From positions 1 through 27,152 of the forward strand of contig CAKTPM010000019.1 in NCBI GenBank assembly GCA_934591705.1: a stretch of 27,152 nt of DNA, in the 5' to 3' direction. Below, one piece after another: positions 6,332-14,420 of this stretch; within the stretch, counting starts at the first letter, position 1, and each line of letters opens with the position of its first letter. Source of the DNA: an uncultured Oscillospiraceae bacterium (GTDB lineage Bacteria; Bacillota; Clostridia; Oscillospirales; Oscillospiraceae). Under the pieces are notes generated by a model. The model made no database searches. It was not told where the DNA came from and saw only the letters and a list, made by a program, of their open reading frames with translations. The translations under genes were made by a program, and so were the position numbers.

Positions 6332-7207
6332 TCAGTGTTTCAGTTTGTGCAGGGCGTCCAGCAGGGCATTGAGATCGTCCACGCCGTAGTATTCCAGCTC
6401 GATGCGGCCCTTCTTGCGGCCGGTGACGATGCGGCAGGGGCGGCCCAGCCGGGTGGTCAGCTCCTTGGCGGCCTCCTCGGCGTAGTTGACGGTGATGGCG
6501 TCCTTCCGCGGCGCGGGCTTTTTCTCCTGCTGGAGCTTTTTTACCAAAAGCTCCGTTTGCCGCACGGAGAGGTCGTTCTTGAGAACGGTCTGGGCGGCGG
6601 CCTCCTGGGCCTTGGGCGCAAGAGCCAGCAGAGTCCGGGCGTGGCCGGAGGAGAGGGTGCCCTCCTCCACCAGCTTCTGCACGGCGGGGGAGAGGTTCAA
6701 AAGGCGCAGGCAGTTGGCCACGGCGCTGCGGGACTTGCCCACGGCCTCGGCGGCCTCCTCCTGGGTCATGGCGTACTGGTCCATCAGCACCCGGTAGCCG
6801 TGGGCCTCCTCCATGGGGTTTAGGTCCTCCCGCTGCAGGTTCTCGATCATGGCCAGCTCCATGGCCTTGCGGTCGTCCGCCTCGATGACCACGGCGGGCA
6901 CCTGGGTGAGGCCCGCCATCCGGGCGGCCCGCCAGCGGCGCTCGCCGGCGATGATCTGGTAATACCCGGAGGAGAGCTTGCGCACGGTCAGGGGCTGGAT
7001 GATGCCGTGGCGGCGGATGGAATCCGCCAGGTCACTGAGGGCGTCGGCATCGAATTGCTTGCGGGGCTGGCCGGAGCAGCTCTCCACCTGGCTCAGGGGA
7101 AGCTGCAAAACGCCGGCATTATCGGCCTTGGACTCCAGGAAATCGTCGCCCAGCAGGGCGCCGAGCCCCTTGCCCAAACCCTTGGAGGACTTGGAAGAAG
7201 CAGCCAT
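6332..7207 (-). CDS. parB: Chromosome-partitioning protein ParB/Spo0J
   Basis: CTPase/DNA clamp that binds parS, slides, and recruits SMC for origin segregation. 291 residues. N-terminal ParA-stimulating GLGKGLGALL (residues 10-19), ParB/Srx CTP-binding domain with GERRWRA (88-94) and ENLQREDLNPMEEA (122-135), HTH for parS recognition (about 148-170, TQEEAAEAVGKSRSAVANCLRLL), and a C-terminal dimerisation region (ITVNYAEEAAKELTTRLG to LDALHKLKH). It starts four bases after parA, so the two are co-transcribed. Three parS sites lie within 2 kb (6316, 8073, 8103), which suits a chromosomal Spo0J. Confidence 0.97.
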   Translation of the reverse strand: MAASSKSSKGLGKGLGALLGDDFLESKADNAGVLQLPLSQVESCSGQPRKQFDADALSDLADSIRRHGIIQPLTVRKLSSGYYQIIAGERRWRAARMAGLTQVPAVVIEADDRKAMELAMIENLQREDLNPMEEAHGYRVLMDQYAMTQEEAAEAVGKSRSAVANCLRLLNLSPAVQKLVEEGTLSSGHARTLLALAPKAQEAAAQTVLKNDLSVRQTELLVKKLQQEKKPAPRKDAITVNYAEEAAKELTTRLGRPCRIVTGRKKGRIELEYYGVDDLNALLDALHKLKH

Positions 7208-7211
7208 AGTG

Positions 7212-7979
7212 TCAGTCCTTTCTTTCGGTATTCTTTCTTAAAAACTCGGCGGCCAGCGCCACATACGCCTCGGCCCCCCGGCAGTTGCGGTCGTAGGCGG
7301 TGATGGGCTTCCCGTGGGAGGGGGCCTCGCTGAGCCGGATGTTCCGGGGGATCACGGTGGTATAGACCTTGCCGGGGAAGAAGCGCTTGACCTCTTGGGC
7401 CACCTGGATGCTCAGGTTGGTGCGGCCGTCGAACATGGTCAGCAGCACGCCCTCGATGTCCAGGGAGGGGTTCATGCCCCGCCGGACGATGCGCACGGTG
7501 TTCATCAGGTCCGAAAGACCCTCCAAGGCGTAATACTCTCCCTGCAAGGGTACCAGAAGAGTGTCTGCGGCGCACAGGGCGTTGAGCGTTAACAGCTCCA
7601 ATGACGGCGGACAGTCGATGAAGATAAAATCATAGTCCGGAGACAGCGCAGAGAGGGCCCGGCGCAGGAGAAACTGCCGGTCGTCCAGATTGATCATCTC
7701 GATGCCCGCGCCGGCCAGGGCCTTGCTGCTGGGCAGCACATCGCCGTAGGGGGTCCTGACCACGGCCTTTTTCGGCTCCACGCCGTTGATGATGACATCA
7801 TATACCCCCACGGAAACGGACTTATCCAGGCCCATGCCGGAGGTGGCATTGGCCTGGGGGTCAAAGTCGCACAGCAGCACCCGCTTGCCGGCGGCCTTTA
7901 CGGCGGCGGCCAGGTTCACGCAGGTGGTGGTCTTGCCTACGCCGCCCTTTTGATTTACGATCGCAACGATTTTTGCCAC
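7212..7979 (-). CDS. parA: Chromosome-partitioning ATPase ParA/Soj
   Basis: 255-residue Soj-type ATPase that cycles between nucleoid-bound dimers and monomers under ParB control. Walker A KGGVGKTTTCVNLAAA (from residue 11), DFDPQANATSGMG (switch I) and DFIFIDCPPSLELLTLNAL (Walker B/switch II). I choose GTG 7979: GAGGA lies seven bases upstream, the product then begins MAKIVAIVNQKGG as in the family, and an upstream in-frame ATG at 8030 would lie before the -10 box of the likely promoter. ATG 8009 is possible but would leave about three bases of leader and no ribosome site. Identity is firm; the start is well supported. Confidence 0.96.
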   Translation of the reverse strand: MAKIVAIVNQKGGVGKTTTCVNLAAAVKAAGKRVLLCDFDPQANATSGMGLDKSVSVGVYDVIINGVEPKKAVVRTPYGDVLPSSKALAGAGIEMINLDDRQFLLRRALSALSPDYDFIFIDCPPSLELLTLNALCAADTLLVPLQGEYYALEGLSDLMNTVRIVRRGMNPSLDIEGVLLTMFDGRTNLSIQVAQEVKRFFPGKVYTTVIPRNIRLSEAPSHGKPITAYDRNCRGAEAYVALAAEFLRKNTERKD

Positions 7980-7986
7980 GGTATTT

Positions 7987-7991
7987 TCCTC
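7987..7991 (-). promoter_or_regulatory. Ribosome site that decides the parA GTG start
   Basis: GAGGA on the minus strand lies seven bases before GTG 7979; no comparable site precedes the in-frame ATGs at 8009 or 8030. Confidence 0.7.
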
Positions 7992-8018
7992 GTTTTCAGC
8001 ATTCTTCATTATTTGATT

Positions 8019-8046
8019 AGTATACCACAAAATGGCGCAGTTTCAA
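8019..8046 (-). promoter_or_regulatory. Promoter of the parA-parB-serS run
   Basis: On the minus strand, -35 TTGAAA (8041-8046) and -10 TATACT (8019-8024) are separated by 16 bases. Expected start of transcription is about 8012. It lies between the parS-pair hairpin and parA, and no other strong promoter is seen before aspS, so it may drive the entire run to the window edge. Confidence 0.75.
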
Positions 8047-8072
8047 CAAAAAATTGCGGCCCAAAACAAAAA

Positions 8073-8088
8073 AGTTTCACATGAAACA
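8073..8088. other. parS centromere site (left of inverted pair)
   Basis: AGTTTCACATGAAACA matches the parS palindrome except for the first base and one central base. It lies 30 bases centre-to-centre from the next site and in opposite orientation. Confidence 0.85.
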
Positions 8089-8102
8089 TCCCCTTCAGGG
8101 AA

Positions 8103-8118
8103 TGTTTCATGTGAAACA
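8103..8118. other. parS centromere site (right of inverted pair)
   Basis: TGTTTCATGTGAAACA, identical to the site at 6316-6331. With 8073-8088 it forms the arms of the terminator hairpin. Confidence 0.92.
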
Positions 8119-8123
8119 ATGGG

Positions 8124-9953
8124 TCAAAGAAGAAGGAGGGCGCTCAGGGGCGGCACCGTCAGGTGAAAGGCGCCGTCCGCGGCGGCAAACTGCTGGCCGC
8201 TGAAGAGGTCCCGGCACAGGCCCTGCCCCGGTACGGAGCAGGGGAGAGGGGTGCCTCCGGCGTTGCAAAGGAGCGTCAGGGTCTCGCCGGCATCGGTCCG
8301 GGAGATGCCTAAAAGGGCGCCCTCTGCGGCTATGTAGCGGATGTCGCCCCAGCGCAGGGCGCTGTGGTCTCTTCGCAGGGCCCCCAGCAGCCGATAGTGA
8401 CCCAGGAGGGCGGCATCCTGGCCGCCCCAGGGATAGGTGCCCCGGCAGAAGGGATCCTCCAAGCCCTCCATCCCCGCCTCATCGCCGTAGTAGACGGTGG
8501 GGCTGCCGGGAAAGCAGAACTGGATGGCGGCGGCCAACCTCAGCCGGGCCAGGGCCGTTTCCCGCTGCTGAGGGGACAGGCGGAAGGCCGCCCGGCCGGG
8601 CTTGTCGGCGGGGACATGGTCGATGCCCAGGGCCGTAAGGATCCGGGGCGTGTCGTGGGTGCCCAGGAGGTTCATGGCGGCGTAGTAGGCGCAGGGGGGG
8701 TAGTGCTCCCGGAGAGTTTCCATGGCCTCCCGGAAGCAGGCGGCATCGCCGCCGCGGAGGTAGCTCAAAAGCGCCGTGCGGAAGGGGTAGTTCATCAGAC
8801 CATGGGTCTCCCGGCCCAGGAGATAGCGCCGGCGCTTGCCGTAGGCGATCTTGTTGGAGCCGTCCTCCCAGACCTCCCCTAAGAGGAAGGCGCCGGACTT
8901 CTCCTCATCCATGGCGGTGCGCAGCTCGGCGATGAAGTCGTCGGGCAGCTCATCGGCCACATCCAGCCGCCAGCCGTCAGCGCCGGCTCGGAGCCAGCGG
9001 CGGACCACGGAGTCATGGGAGCGGATGATGAAGTCCCGGTAGGAGGGGTCGTTCTCGTTGACGGCGGGCAGGGTGCGGATGCCCCACCAGGCGTCATAGT
9101 CCGTGGGCCAGGGGTGAAAGCTGTACCAGGAGGCATAGGGGGACTGGGGGCTTTGGGCCGCCCCCACCTCCGGGAAGGTGCCCAGGGCGTTGAAGTAGCG
9201 GCTGTTGGAGCCGGTGTGGTTGAATACACCGTCCAAAAGCACCCGCATCCCCCGGCTGTGGGCCTCTTGGCAGAGGGTGCGGAAGTCCTCCTCGGTGCCC
9301 AGCATGGGGTCGATGGTCAGATAGTCGGCGGTGTTGTAGCGGTGGTTGCTGTCGGCGGAGAAGATGGGGTTGAGATAGAGCGTCGTGACCCCCAGCTCCC
9401 GGAGATAGTCCAGCTTGGCGGTGATGCCCGATAGAGAGCCGCCGAAGAAGTCGCAGTTGCGGACCTCCCCCTTTTCGTCCGGCAGAAAGTCCGGGGCATC
9501 GGCCCAGCTTTCATGGATGCGCCGCTCCCCGGGCTGGCAGGGCCGGGGCACCGCCAGGCGGAAGAAGCGATCCGGAAAGATCTGGTAGGTCACCCCCTCG
9601 CCGAACCAGGCGGGGGTGGGGAGGGAGTCGTCATAAACCGTTTGCTGCCAAGGGGATGCGCCGTTTTCCCCCTCCTGCCCGAGGGTTACGCGCTCCCCGT
9701 TTTCCCGGGTAAGGGAGAAGGTGTACCACAGAAGGGTGGCGGTCTCCGGGGCGCGCCACAGGCCGGAAAAGCCGCCCGCACAGGCGCAGAGCGCGGTTTC
9801 GGACACCTCCCCGGAGAAGTCGTCCCGGAGGTGCAGGGTACAGGCGCAGAAGGAATCCTGCTCCGGGCAGGACACGAAAAAGCGCACCTCCCGGCCGCAG
9901 GGCACGGCCCCGAAGGGCTCCTTATAGAGCGATTGGCGTGGATCAAAATACAT
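8124..9953 (-). CDS. Cytoplasmic GH13 alpha-glucan hydrolase (neopullulanase/cyclomaltodextrinase type)
   Basis: 609 residues; hydrolyses alpha-1,4 (possibly alpha-1,6 or cyclic) glucans. An N-terminal beta domain (about 1-110) of the type in GH13_20 enzymes is followed by the (beta/alpha)8 barrel from YQIFPDRF (123-130). The family motifs are DGVFNH (241-246), DGWRLDVADE with nucleophile D331, GEVWED with acid/base E360, and LLGTHDTPR with D434. A C-terminal beta domain ends in LSALLLL. No signal peptide, so it probably acts on imported maltodextrins or stored glycogen. It starts eight bases after mrdA; the ribosome site GAGG overlaps the mrdA stop, so it is probably the last gene of the elongasome operon. 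Exact substrate cannot be read from sequence alone. Confidence 0.92.
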   Translation of the reverse strand: MYFDPRQSLYKEPFGAVPCGREVRFFVSCPEQDSFCACTLHLRDDFSGEVSETALCACAGGFSGLWRAPETATLLWYTFSLTRENGERVTLGQEGENGASPWQQTVYDDSLPTPAWFGEGVTYQIFPDRFFRLAVPRPCQPGERRIHESWADAPDFLPDEKGEVRNCDFFGGSLSGITAKLDYLRELGVTTLYLNPIFSADSNHRYNTADYLTIDPMLGTEEDFRTLCQEAHSRGMRVLLDGVFNHTGSNSRYFNALGTFPEVGAAQSPQSPYASWYSFHPWPTDYDAWWGIRTLPAVNENDPSYRDFIIRSHDSVVRRWLRAGADGWRLDVADELPDDFIAELRTAMDEEKSGAFLLGEVWEDGSNKIAYGKRRRYLLGRETHGLMNYPFRTALLSYLRGGDAACFREAMETLREHYPPCAYYAAMNLLGTHDTPRILTALGIDHVPADKPGRAAFRLSPQQRETALARLRLAAAIQFCFPGSPTVYYGDEAGMEGLEDPFCRGTYPWGGQDAALLGHYRLLGALRRDHSALRWGDIRYIAAEGALLGISRTDAGETLTLLCNAGGTPLPCSVPGQGLCRDLFSGQQFAAADGAFHLTVPPLSALLLL

Positions 9954-9961
9954 AGAATACC

Positions 9962-11965
9962 TCAGCGAAGAAGCGTTCCCTCGCCCCGCACGGTCTCGCC
10001 GGTCTGCGTGGCGAAGTAAGCATTGATGATCTCCACGGCGGTGGAGGCCAGCGCGGCGCCGCTGCCGCCCTTTTCGATGACCACCGCCACGGCGATCTCC
10101 GGATCCTCATAGGGGGCAAAGGCCACGAACACGCCGTTGGCGATGTCGGTGCCCACCTGGGCCGAGCCGGTCTTGGCACCGGCGGAGACCGTGCAGTCCC
10201 GGAACACATAGGAAAGGGAGGAGGTGGTCAGGCTGTGCATGCCCGAGAGCACCGCATTAGAGGTGGCCTGGGACATGGACACGGTGTTGGAGGGCTCCTT
10301 GTCATAGACATAGTAGACCTGGGAGTTATCGTAGGACTTTACGGACTTCAGCAGGTGGGCATCATAGTGCTTGCCGTCCCCGGCCAGGGTGGCCACATAG
10401 TTGGCCATCTGCAGGGGGGTAAACAGGTGATAACTTTGGCCGATGGCGGCGGTGAGGGTCTGCCCGTCGGACCACTCCAGCTGGTGGTCCTTGGCATATT
10501 CCGGGGAGGCCAGGGCGCCGGCGGAATCGCCGATCTCGATGCCCGTGGACTTGCCCAGGCCGAACTGCAGGGCATAGTCGTCGATGAGCTGGATGCCCGT
10601 GAGGCGGCCCACCTCATAGAAGAAGTAGTTGCACGAGACGGTGATGGCCTGGGACACATTCACCTTGCCGTGGGTGGCCCGGGCCGAGCGCCACAGCCAG
10701 CACTGGGGCTGGGGGCTGGAGTAATAGGTATAAACGCCCTGGTCGCGGATCTGGGTGGAGGGGGTGATGATGCCGTTTTCCAGGGCGGCCACGGCGGTGA
10801 CGGGCTTGAAGATGGAGCCGGGGGCGTAAATGCCGTCCACGGCGCGGTTGAAGAGGGGCAGGCGGTCATCCTCCAGGAGCTGGGCATAGTCCCGGGAGAC
10901 ATTCTCCAGGTCGTAGGTGGGGTAGGAGGCCAGGGCCAGCACCTCGCCGCCGCCCACGCTCATCACCACGGCGGCGGCGCCCCGCTGGTTGCTGTCCTTG
11001 TCGATCATGCCCTGGACGGTCTGGGCCAGGGCCTTTTCGCAGGCGGCCTGGAGGTCGATGTCGATGGTCAGGGCCACGGTGCCGCCGGGCTGGGGCTGGC
11101 GGGTATAGAGCTCGCCGGAGATGTGGCCCTGGGCGTCCCGGGTCACCAGGCGCTTGCCGTTGCTGCCCCGGAGCCAGGACTCAAAGGCCTTCTCTGCACC
11201 GCTCTCGCCGACCAGGGCGTCCATGGAGTAGCCCTGGGCGGCGTAGTCCTCCCAGTTCTCCGCGTAAATGCGGGTGATGCGCCCCAAAATGTGGGCGGCG
11301 CTTTGGGTGTTGTAGACCCGCTTGGAGGAGATGCCGGAGCTGACCCCGGCAAAGTGCCCGTCGGCGATCTGGCTGAGGAGCTCCACGGAGACATCCTCGG
11401 CGAACACATAGCTGCTGCGGCTGCGAAGCTCATAGCGCACCCCGGCGATGAGCCGCTGCTGGGTGGGGGTATAGGTGCCGTCATCCAGCTTCCAGAGGGT
11501 GCAAAGGGCCGCCATAGCCGCCGGCGCCGAGGTGTCGGCGGGGAGCTTCCGGGCCTTGAGATAGGCGGCAAAGTCCTCCGGCAGCTGGGCGGCGGCGTAG
11601 GCATAGGGCGCCGTCCGGGAGATGGGCAGGGTATCCGTCCACTCCACCTCGTTCTCCTGACAGAGGTCAATGAGCCGCCAGATGGCGGCGTTGAGGGCGG
11701 CGTCCTCCGTAAAGACATCCTGGGAGAACTTCAGCGTGTAGACCTGCTGGTTGGATACCAGCACCTTGCCGTTGCGGTCGGTGATGATGCCGCGGCTGGC
11801 CTCCACCGTCTCCTGGGTGGCATTGGAGGCAATGGACTGCGCCCGGTATTGATCCCCCTTCCGGATCTGGTCGATATAGAGGCAGGCGATGAAAACACAC
11901 ACCACCGCCAGAAAGGCGGCCCCCAAAAAGGGCAGGCGCAGGCGGTGCGGCTTGTTTTTTTCCAT
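9962..11965 (-). CDS. mrdA: Penicillin-binding protein 2 (class B transpeptidase of the elongasome)
   Basis: 667-residue peptidoglycan D,D-transpeptidase anchored in the membrane. A single N-terminal TM (about 13-30, FLGAAFLAVVCVFIACLYI) is followed by the PBP dimerisation domain (ASRGIITDRNGKVLV, 57-70). The transpeptidase domain has SIFK (catalytic S384, K387), SCN (444-446) and KTG (598-600). It directly follows mreC and mreD, the standard arrangement for PBP2, which works with RodA and MreB in lateral wall growth. ATG 11965 has AAAGGAG upstream and is 24 bases after mreD. rodA and mreB are not in the window. Confidence 0.94.
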   Translation of the reverse strand: MEKNKPHRLRLPFLGAAFLAVVCVFIACLYIDQIRKGDQYRAQSIASNATQETVEASRGIITDRNGKVLVSNQQVYTLKFSQDVFTEDAALNAAIWRLIDLCQENEVEWTDTLPISRTAPYAYAAAQLPEDFAAYLKARKLPADTSAPAAMAALCTLWKLDDGTYTPTQQRLIAGVRYELRSRSSYVFAEDVSVELLSQIADGHFAGVSSGISSKRVYNTQSAAHILGRITRIYAENWEDYAAQGYSMDALVGESGAEKAFESWLRGSNGKRLVTRDAQGHISGELYTRQPQPGGTVALTIDIDLQAACEKALAQTVQGMIDKDSNQRGAAAVVMSVGGGEVLALASYPTYDLENVSRDYAQLLEDDRLPLFNRAVDGIYAPGSIFKPVTAVAALENGIITPSTQIRDQGVYTYYSSPQPQCWLWRSARATHGKVNVSQAITVSCNYFFYEVGRLTGIQLIDDYALQFGLGKSTGIEIGDSAGALASPEYAKDHQLEWSDGQTLTAAIGQSYHLFTPLQMANYVATLAGDGKHYDAHLLKSVKSYDNSQVYYVYDKEPSNTVSMSQATSNAVLSGMHSLTTSSLSYVFRDCTVSAGAKTGSAQVGTDIANGVFVAFAPYEDPEIAVAVVIEKGGSGAALASTAVEIINAYFATQTGETVRGEGTLLR

Positions 11966-11989
11966 GAAAAAGAGCTCCTTTCCCGGCGC

Positions 11990-12496
11990 TTAGCTGGCAG
12001 CGACGAAGCGATGTAGGCGGTGATACGCCAGATAGACCACCGGCAGGCACATGGCGGAGACCGCCAGCTCCGCTCCGCTCAGGCGCAGGGCGGAAAGGAG
12101 GGTGGTGCTGTCCCGATAGAGCAGGTACAGCGTGTGGCACAGGTCGATGCAGGCCAGGGACCCGCAGCAGACGATGAACGAGCAGACGAAGCCGGGCATG
12201 ATGACCCGGCGGGACAAAAGCCCCGACAAAAAGGCCAGGGCGGGGAAGATGAAGCAGTAAAAGCAGGGTAGGAAGGCCGGGGCGGCAATGTCGCAGAAAA
12301 GGCCAAACACAAAGGCAAAGAGCAGAGAGCCGCGGCTGCGCTGCACCGTGGCGGGCAGCACCGCCAGAAAGGGTACGATGAAGGGATGGGCCCCCCAGAG
12401 GGAGAGCCGATCCAGCAGCCAGTTCTGCAGGAGCAGAAACAGCCCCGTCAGCAGCGCATACAGCAGCCAGATGAAAAAGGTGCGTTTTCTTGCCAT
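11990..12496 (-). CDS. mreD: Rod shape-determining membrane protein MreD
   Basis: 168 residues, mostly hydrophobic, with five or six predicted TM segments (FFIWLLYALLTGLFLLL, FIVPFLAVLPATV, LLFAFVFGLFCDI, CFIFPALAFLSGLL, FVCSFIVCCGSLACI, AELAVSAMCLPVVYL). MreD belongs to the elongasome and modulates MreC activation of PBP2. I choose ATG 12496, with GGAG eight bases upstream inside the end of mreC. An in-frame GTG at 12505 overlaps the mreC stop but has no room for a ribosome site. MreD diverges fast, so the call rests on length, topology and its place between mreC and mrdA. Confidence 0.9.
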   Translation of the reverse strand: MARKRTFFIWLLYALLTGLFLLLQNWLLDRLSLWGAHPFIVPFLAVLPATVQRSRGSLLFAFVFGLFCDIAAPAFLPCFYCFIFPALAFLSGLLSRRVIMPGFVCSFIVCCGSLACIDLCHTLYLLYRDSTTLLSALRLSGAELAVSAMCLPVVYLAYHRLHRFVAAS

Positions 12497-12501
12497 GGCC
12501 G

Positions 12502-13341
12502 TCACTCCAGAATGTCAAAATCCGTGATGAGAAAGACCTCCGTCAGCCGGGAGAGGTCGCACTTGGGGGCGAGCACGGCGTATTGATCCACGCCGGTCTC
12601 GCCGGTGCCCAGCTCCACCACCGAGCCGATGGGCAGCCCGGCGGGATAGTAGCCCCCCAGGCCGGAGGTGACGATGAGATCCCCCGAGAGGAGCTCGGCG
12701 TCCCGGCTGAGATACTCCAGCTTCAGGCGGTTTTTGCTCATCAGGCCCAGCTCGCCCCGGGTGACGGCGATGTCCCCGGTGCGGAACACGCTGGCGCCGA
12801 TCTGGCTGGAGGTGTCCAGCACGGTGGTCACCGTGCACCAGTTGAGCCCGGCGTCCGTGACCACCCCGGCCAGGTTGCCGTAGGCGTCCACGGCGCAGTT
12901 GCCGATGGCGACCCCGTGGGCGGTGCCTCGGTTCAGCGTCAGGGTCGAGGTCCAGTTGTTGGCGCTGCGGTCCGTGACCCGGCCCAGCTCCAGCACGAAG
13001 TCCCGGTGCTGCTGCCGCAGGCCCAGCGCCCGGCGGAGGGTCTCGTTCTGTGTGCGGTCGGCCTCGGCGTGGCGGAGCTGATCCTGGAGCTTGGCGTTTT
13101 CCTGGCGCAGGGCCTCGTTTTCCTCCTGGAGGGTCTGGAGGTCATCGAAGTGCTGCCCCACCCGCTGCACCCACCCGGCCACGGCGCTGCCGGCGCTGCG
13201 GAAGGGGGAGGCGATGATGCCGCCCAGGTCCCGCAGAAAGCCCGTGCCGCTGCTGATGCCGGAGATGATGCACAGCACCACCGTGATCACTGCCAGCGCC
13301 CCCAGCAGCCACAGACCGAATTTTGAAAAAAACCGTTTCAT
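12502..13341 (-). CDS. mreC: Rod shape-determining protein MreC
   Basis: 279 residues. Short cytoplasmic N-terminus, one TM (about 8-30, FGLWLLGALAVITVVLCIISGIS), a coiled coil (about 62-108, LQTLQEENEALRQENAKLQDQL), then the extracytoplasmic beta-barrel MreC domain (NWTSTLTLNRGTAHGV, GLAGVVTDAGLNWCTVTTVLD, SGDLIVTSGLGGYYPAGLPIG), which activates PBP2. AGAGGA precedes ATG 13341; maf ends ten bases upstream. There is no mreB upstream, so mreCD-mrdA here is separated from the actin homologue. Confidence 0.95.
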   Translation of the reverse strand: MKRFFSKFGLWLLGALAVITVVLCIISGISSGTGFLRDLGGIIASPFRSAGSAVAGWVQRVGQHFDDLQTLQEENEALRQENAKLQDQLRHAEADRTQNETLRRALGLRQQHRDFVLELGRVTDRSANNWTSTLTLNRGTAHGVAIGNCAVDAYGNLAGVVTDAGLNWCTVTTVLDTSSQIGASVFRTGDIAVTRGELGLMSKNRLKLEYLSRDAELLSGDLIVTSGLGGYYPAGLPIGSVVELGTGETGVDQYAVLAPKCDLSRLTEVFLITDFDILE

Positions 13342-13351
13342 ACAGATCCTC

Positions 13352-13918
13352 TTACAGCAAATTTACGCCGAACTCCCGGAGCATGCGGCTCAAAAGCACC
13401 ACCGGCAGCCCCATCACATTGAAAAAGTCGCCGTCGATGCGCTCCACCAAGAGGGCTCCCTGGCCCTGGACGCCGTAGGCACCGGCCTTGTCCATGGGCT
13501 CGCCGCCCTGAATATAGTGCAGCAGCTCCTCCCGGGAGGCCGGCCGGAAGTAGACAGCCGTGGCCTCAAAGCGGGTGAGGGCGGTATCTCCCCGGCGCAC
13601 CGTCACGCCGGTGCATACCGTGTGCCGCCGCCCCTGCAGATGGGTGAGCATCTCCAGGGCGTGGGCCTCGTTCCGGGGCTTTCCCAGCTTTTCATCGTCC
13701 AAAAACACCATGGTGTCGGCGGTGATGACGATGTCCTCCGCCGCCGCGGCAATGGCCCGGGATTTTTCCCGGGAAATGTAGGAAACAATCTCTCCGGGGG
13801 TGAGGCCCCGGGGGTAGTCCTCCTCCGCCTCCGGTACGCAGACGGTGAAGTCCTCCAGGCCGATGCGCCGCAGAAGCTCCTGCCGCCGGGGGGAGCCGGA
13901 CCCTAAGATGATGCCCAT
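13352..13918 (-). CDS. maf: Maf-family nucleotide pyrophosphatase
   Basis: 188 residues; the family hydrolyses dTTP/UTP or modified nucleotides to monophosphates and in Bacilli is linked to septum control. Visible: SGSPRRQELL (7-16), YISREKSRAI, ITADTMVFLDDEKLGKP (catalytic Asp in ADT), EPMDKAGAYGVQG and GDFFNVMGLPV. It lies six bases after dut and ten before mreC, and maf next to mreBCD is a common Firmicute order. Two house-cleaning enzymes (Dut and Maf) are therefore adjacent. Substrate choice within the family cannot be resolved by eye. Confidence 0.93.
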   Translation of the reverse strand: MGIILGSGSPRRQELLRRIGLEDFTVCVPEAEEDYPRGLTPGEIVSYISREKSRAIAAAAEDIVITADTMVFLDDEKLGKPRNEAHALEMLTHLQGRRHTVCTGVTVRRGDTALTRFEATAVYFRPASREELLHYIQGGEPMDKAGAYGVQGQGALLVERIDGDFFNVMGLPVVLLSRMLREFGVNLL

Positions 13919-13924
13919 GGCCCC

Positions 13925-14374
13925 TTACCTCCCGGTGGAGCCGAAGCCCCCCGCGCCCCGGGCCGTCTCGTCCAGGGTGTCTGCCACCGTGAGAGTGGGC
14001 TGCACCACCGGCACGATCATCAGCTGGGCGATGCGGTCGCCGGGCTCGATGGTATAGGGCTCATCGGACTGGTTGATGATGGCGGACATCAGCGGGCCCC
14101 GATAGTCGCTGTCGATGACCCCCACGCCGTTAGCCATGGCGATGCCCTTTTTGCTGGCAAGGCCGCTGCGGGCAAACACCAGCGCCACATATTCCGGCCC
14201 CGGCAGGGCGATGGCAAAGCCGTTGGGAATCAGCCGCCGTTCGTGGGGGGCCAGGGTGATGGGCTCATCGATGCAGGCGCAGAGATCCATGGCCGCGCTG
14301 CCAGGCGTGGCAAAGGCGGGCAGGGGGATCTCATGACCCAGCTTCGGGGACAAAGGCAAGATTTTCAGTTCCAT
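13925..14374 (-). CDS. dut: dUTP diphosphatase (trimeric dUTPase)
   Basis: Hydrolyses dUTP to dUMP and pyrophosphate, keeping uracil out of DNA and feeding dTMP synthesis. 149 residues, standard for the trimeric family. All five motifs are present: PGSAAMDL (24-31), ARSGLASK (68-75), GVGVIDSDYRG (83-93, catalytic Asp), GDRIAQL (112-118) and RGAGGFGSTG (139-148), the mobile C-terminal arm. AGGAG precedes ATG 14374. The 46-base gap to the U32 gene is almost filled by copy C of the 32-base repeat. Confidence 0.96.
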   Translation of the reverse strand: MELKILPLSPKLGHEIPLPAFATPGSAAMDLCACIDEPITLAPHERRLIPNGFAIALPGPEYVALVFARSGLASKKGIAMANGVGVIDSDYRGPLMSAIINQSDEPYTIEPGDRIAQLMIVPVVQPTLTVADTLDETARGAGGFGSTGR

Positions 14375-14388
14375 AACAACTCCTGATC

Positions 14389-14420
14389 GTATAATTAAAG
14401 AGAAATATTACAAATCGTTA
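14389..14420 (-). repeat. 32-base AT-rich stop-codon element, copy C
   Basis: On the minus strand it begins TAACGATTTGTAATA directly after the U32 gene's TGA, so its own TAA forms a tandem in-frame stop, and it ends AATTATAC. Length and register match copies A and B. Confidence 0.75.

Larger units (their letters stand above)
8068..8118 (-). terminator. Intrinsic terminator built from two inverted parS sites
   Basis: Arms 8074-8093 and 8098-8117 pair over 20 bp with a single C-A mismatch around a TTCA loop (TGAA on the minus strand). On the minus strand the stem is followed directly by TTTTTTGTTTT, the standard form of a rho-independent terminator. It begins six bases after the stop codon of the amylase gene and precedes the parA promoter. 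The arms consist mainly of parS sequence. Confidence 0.8.
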
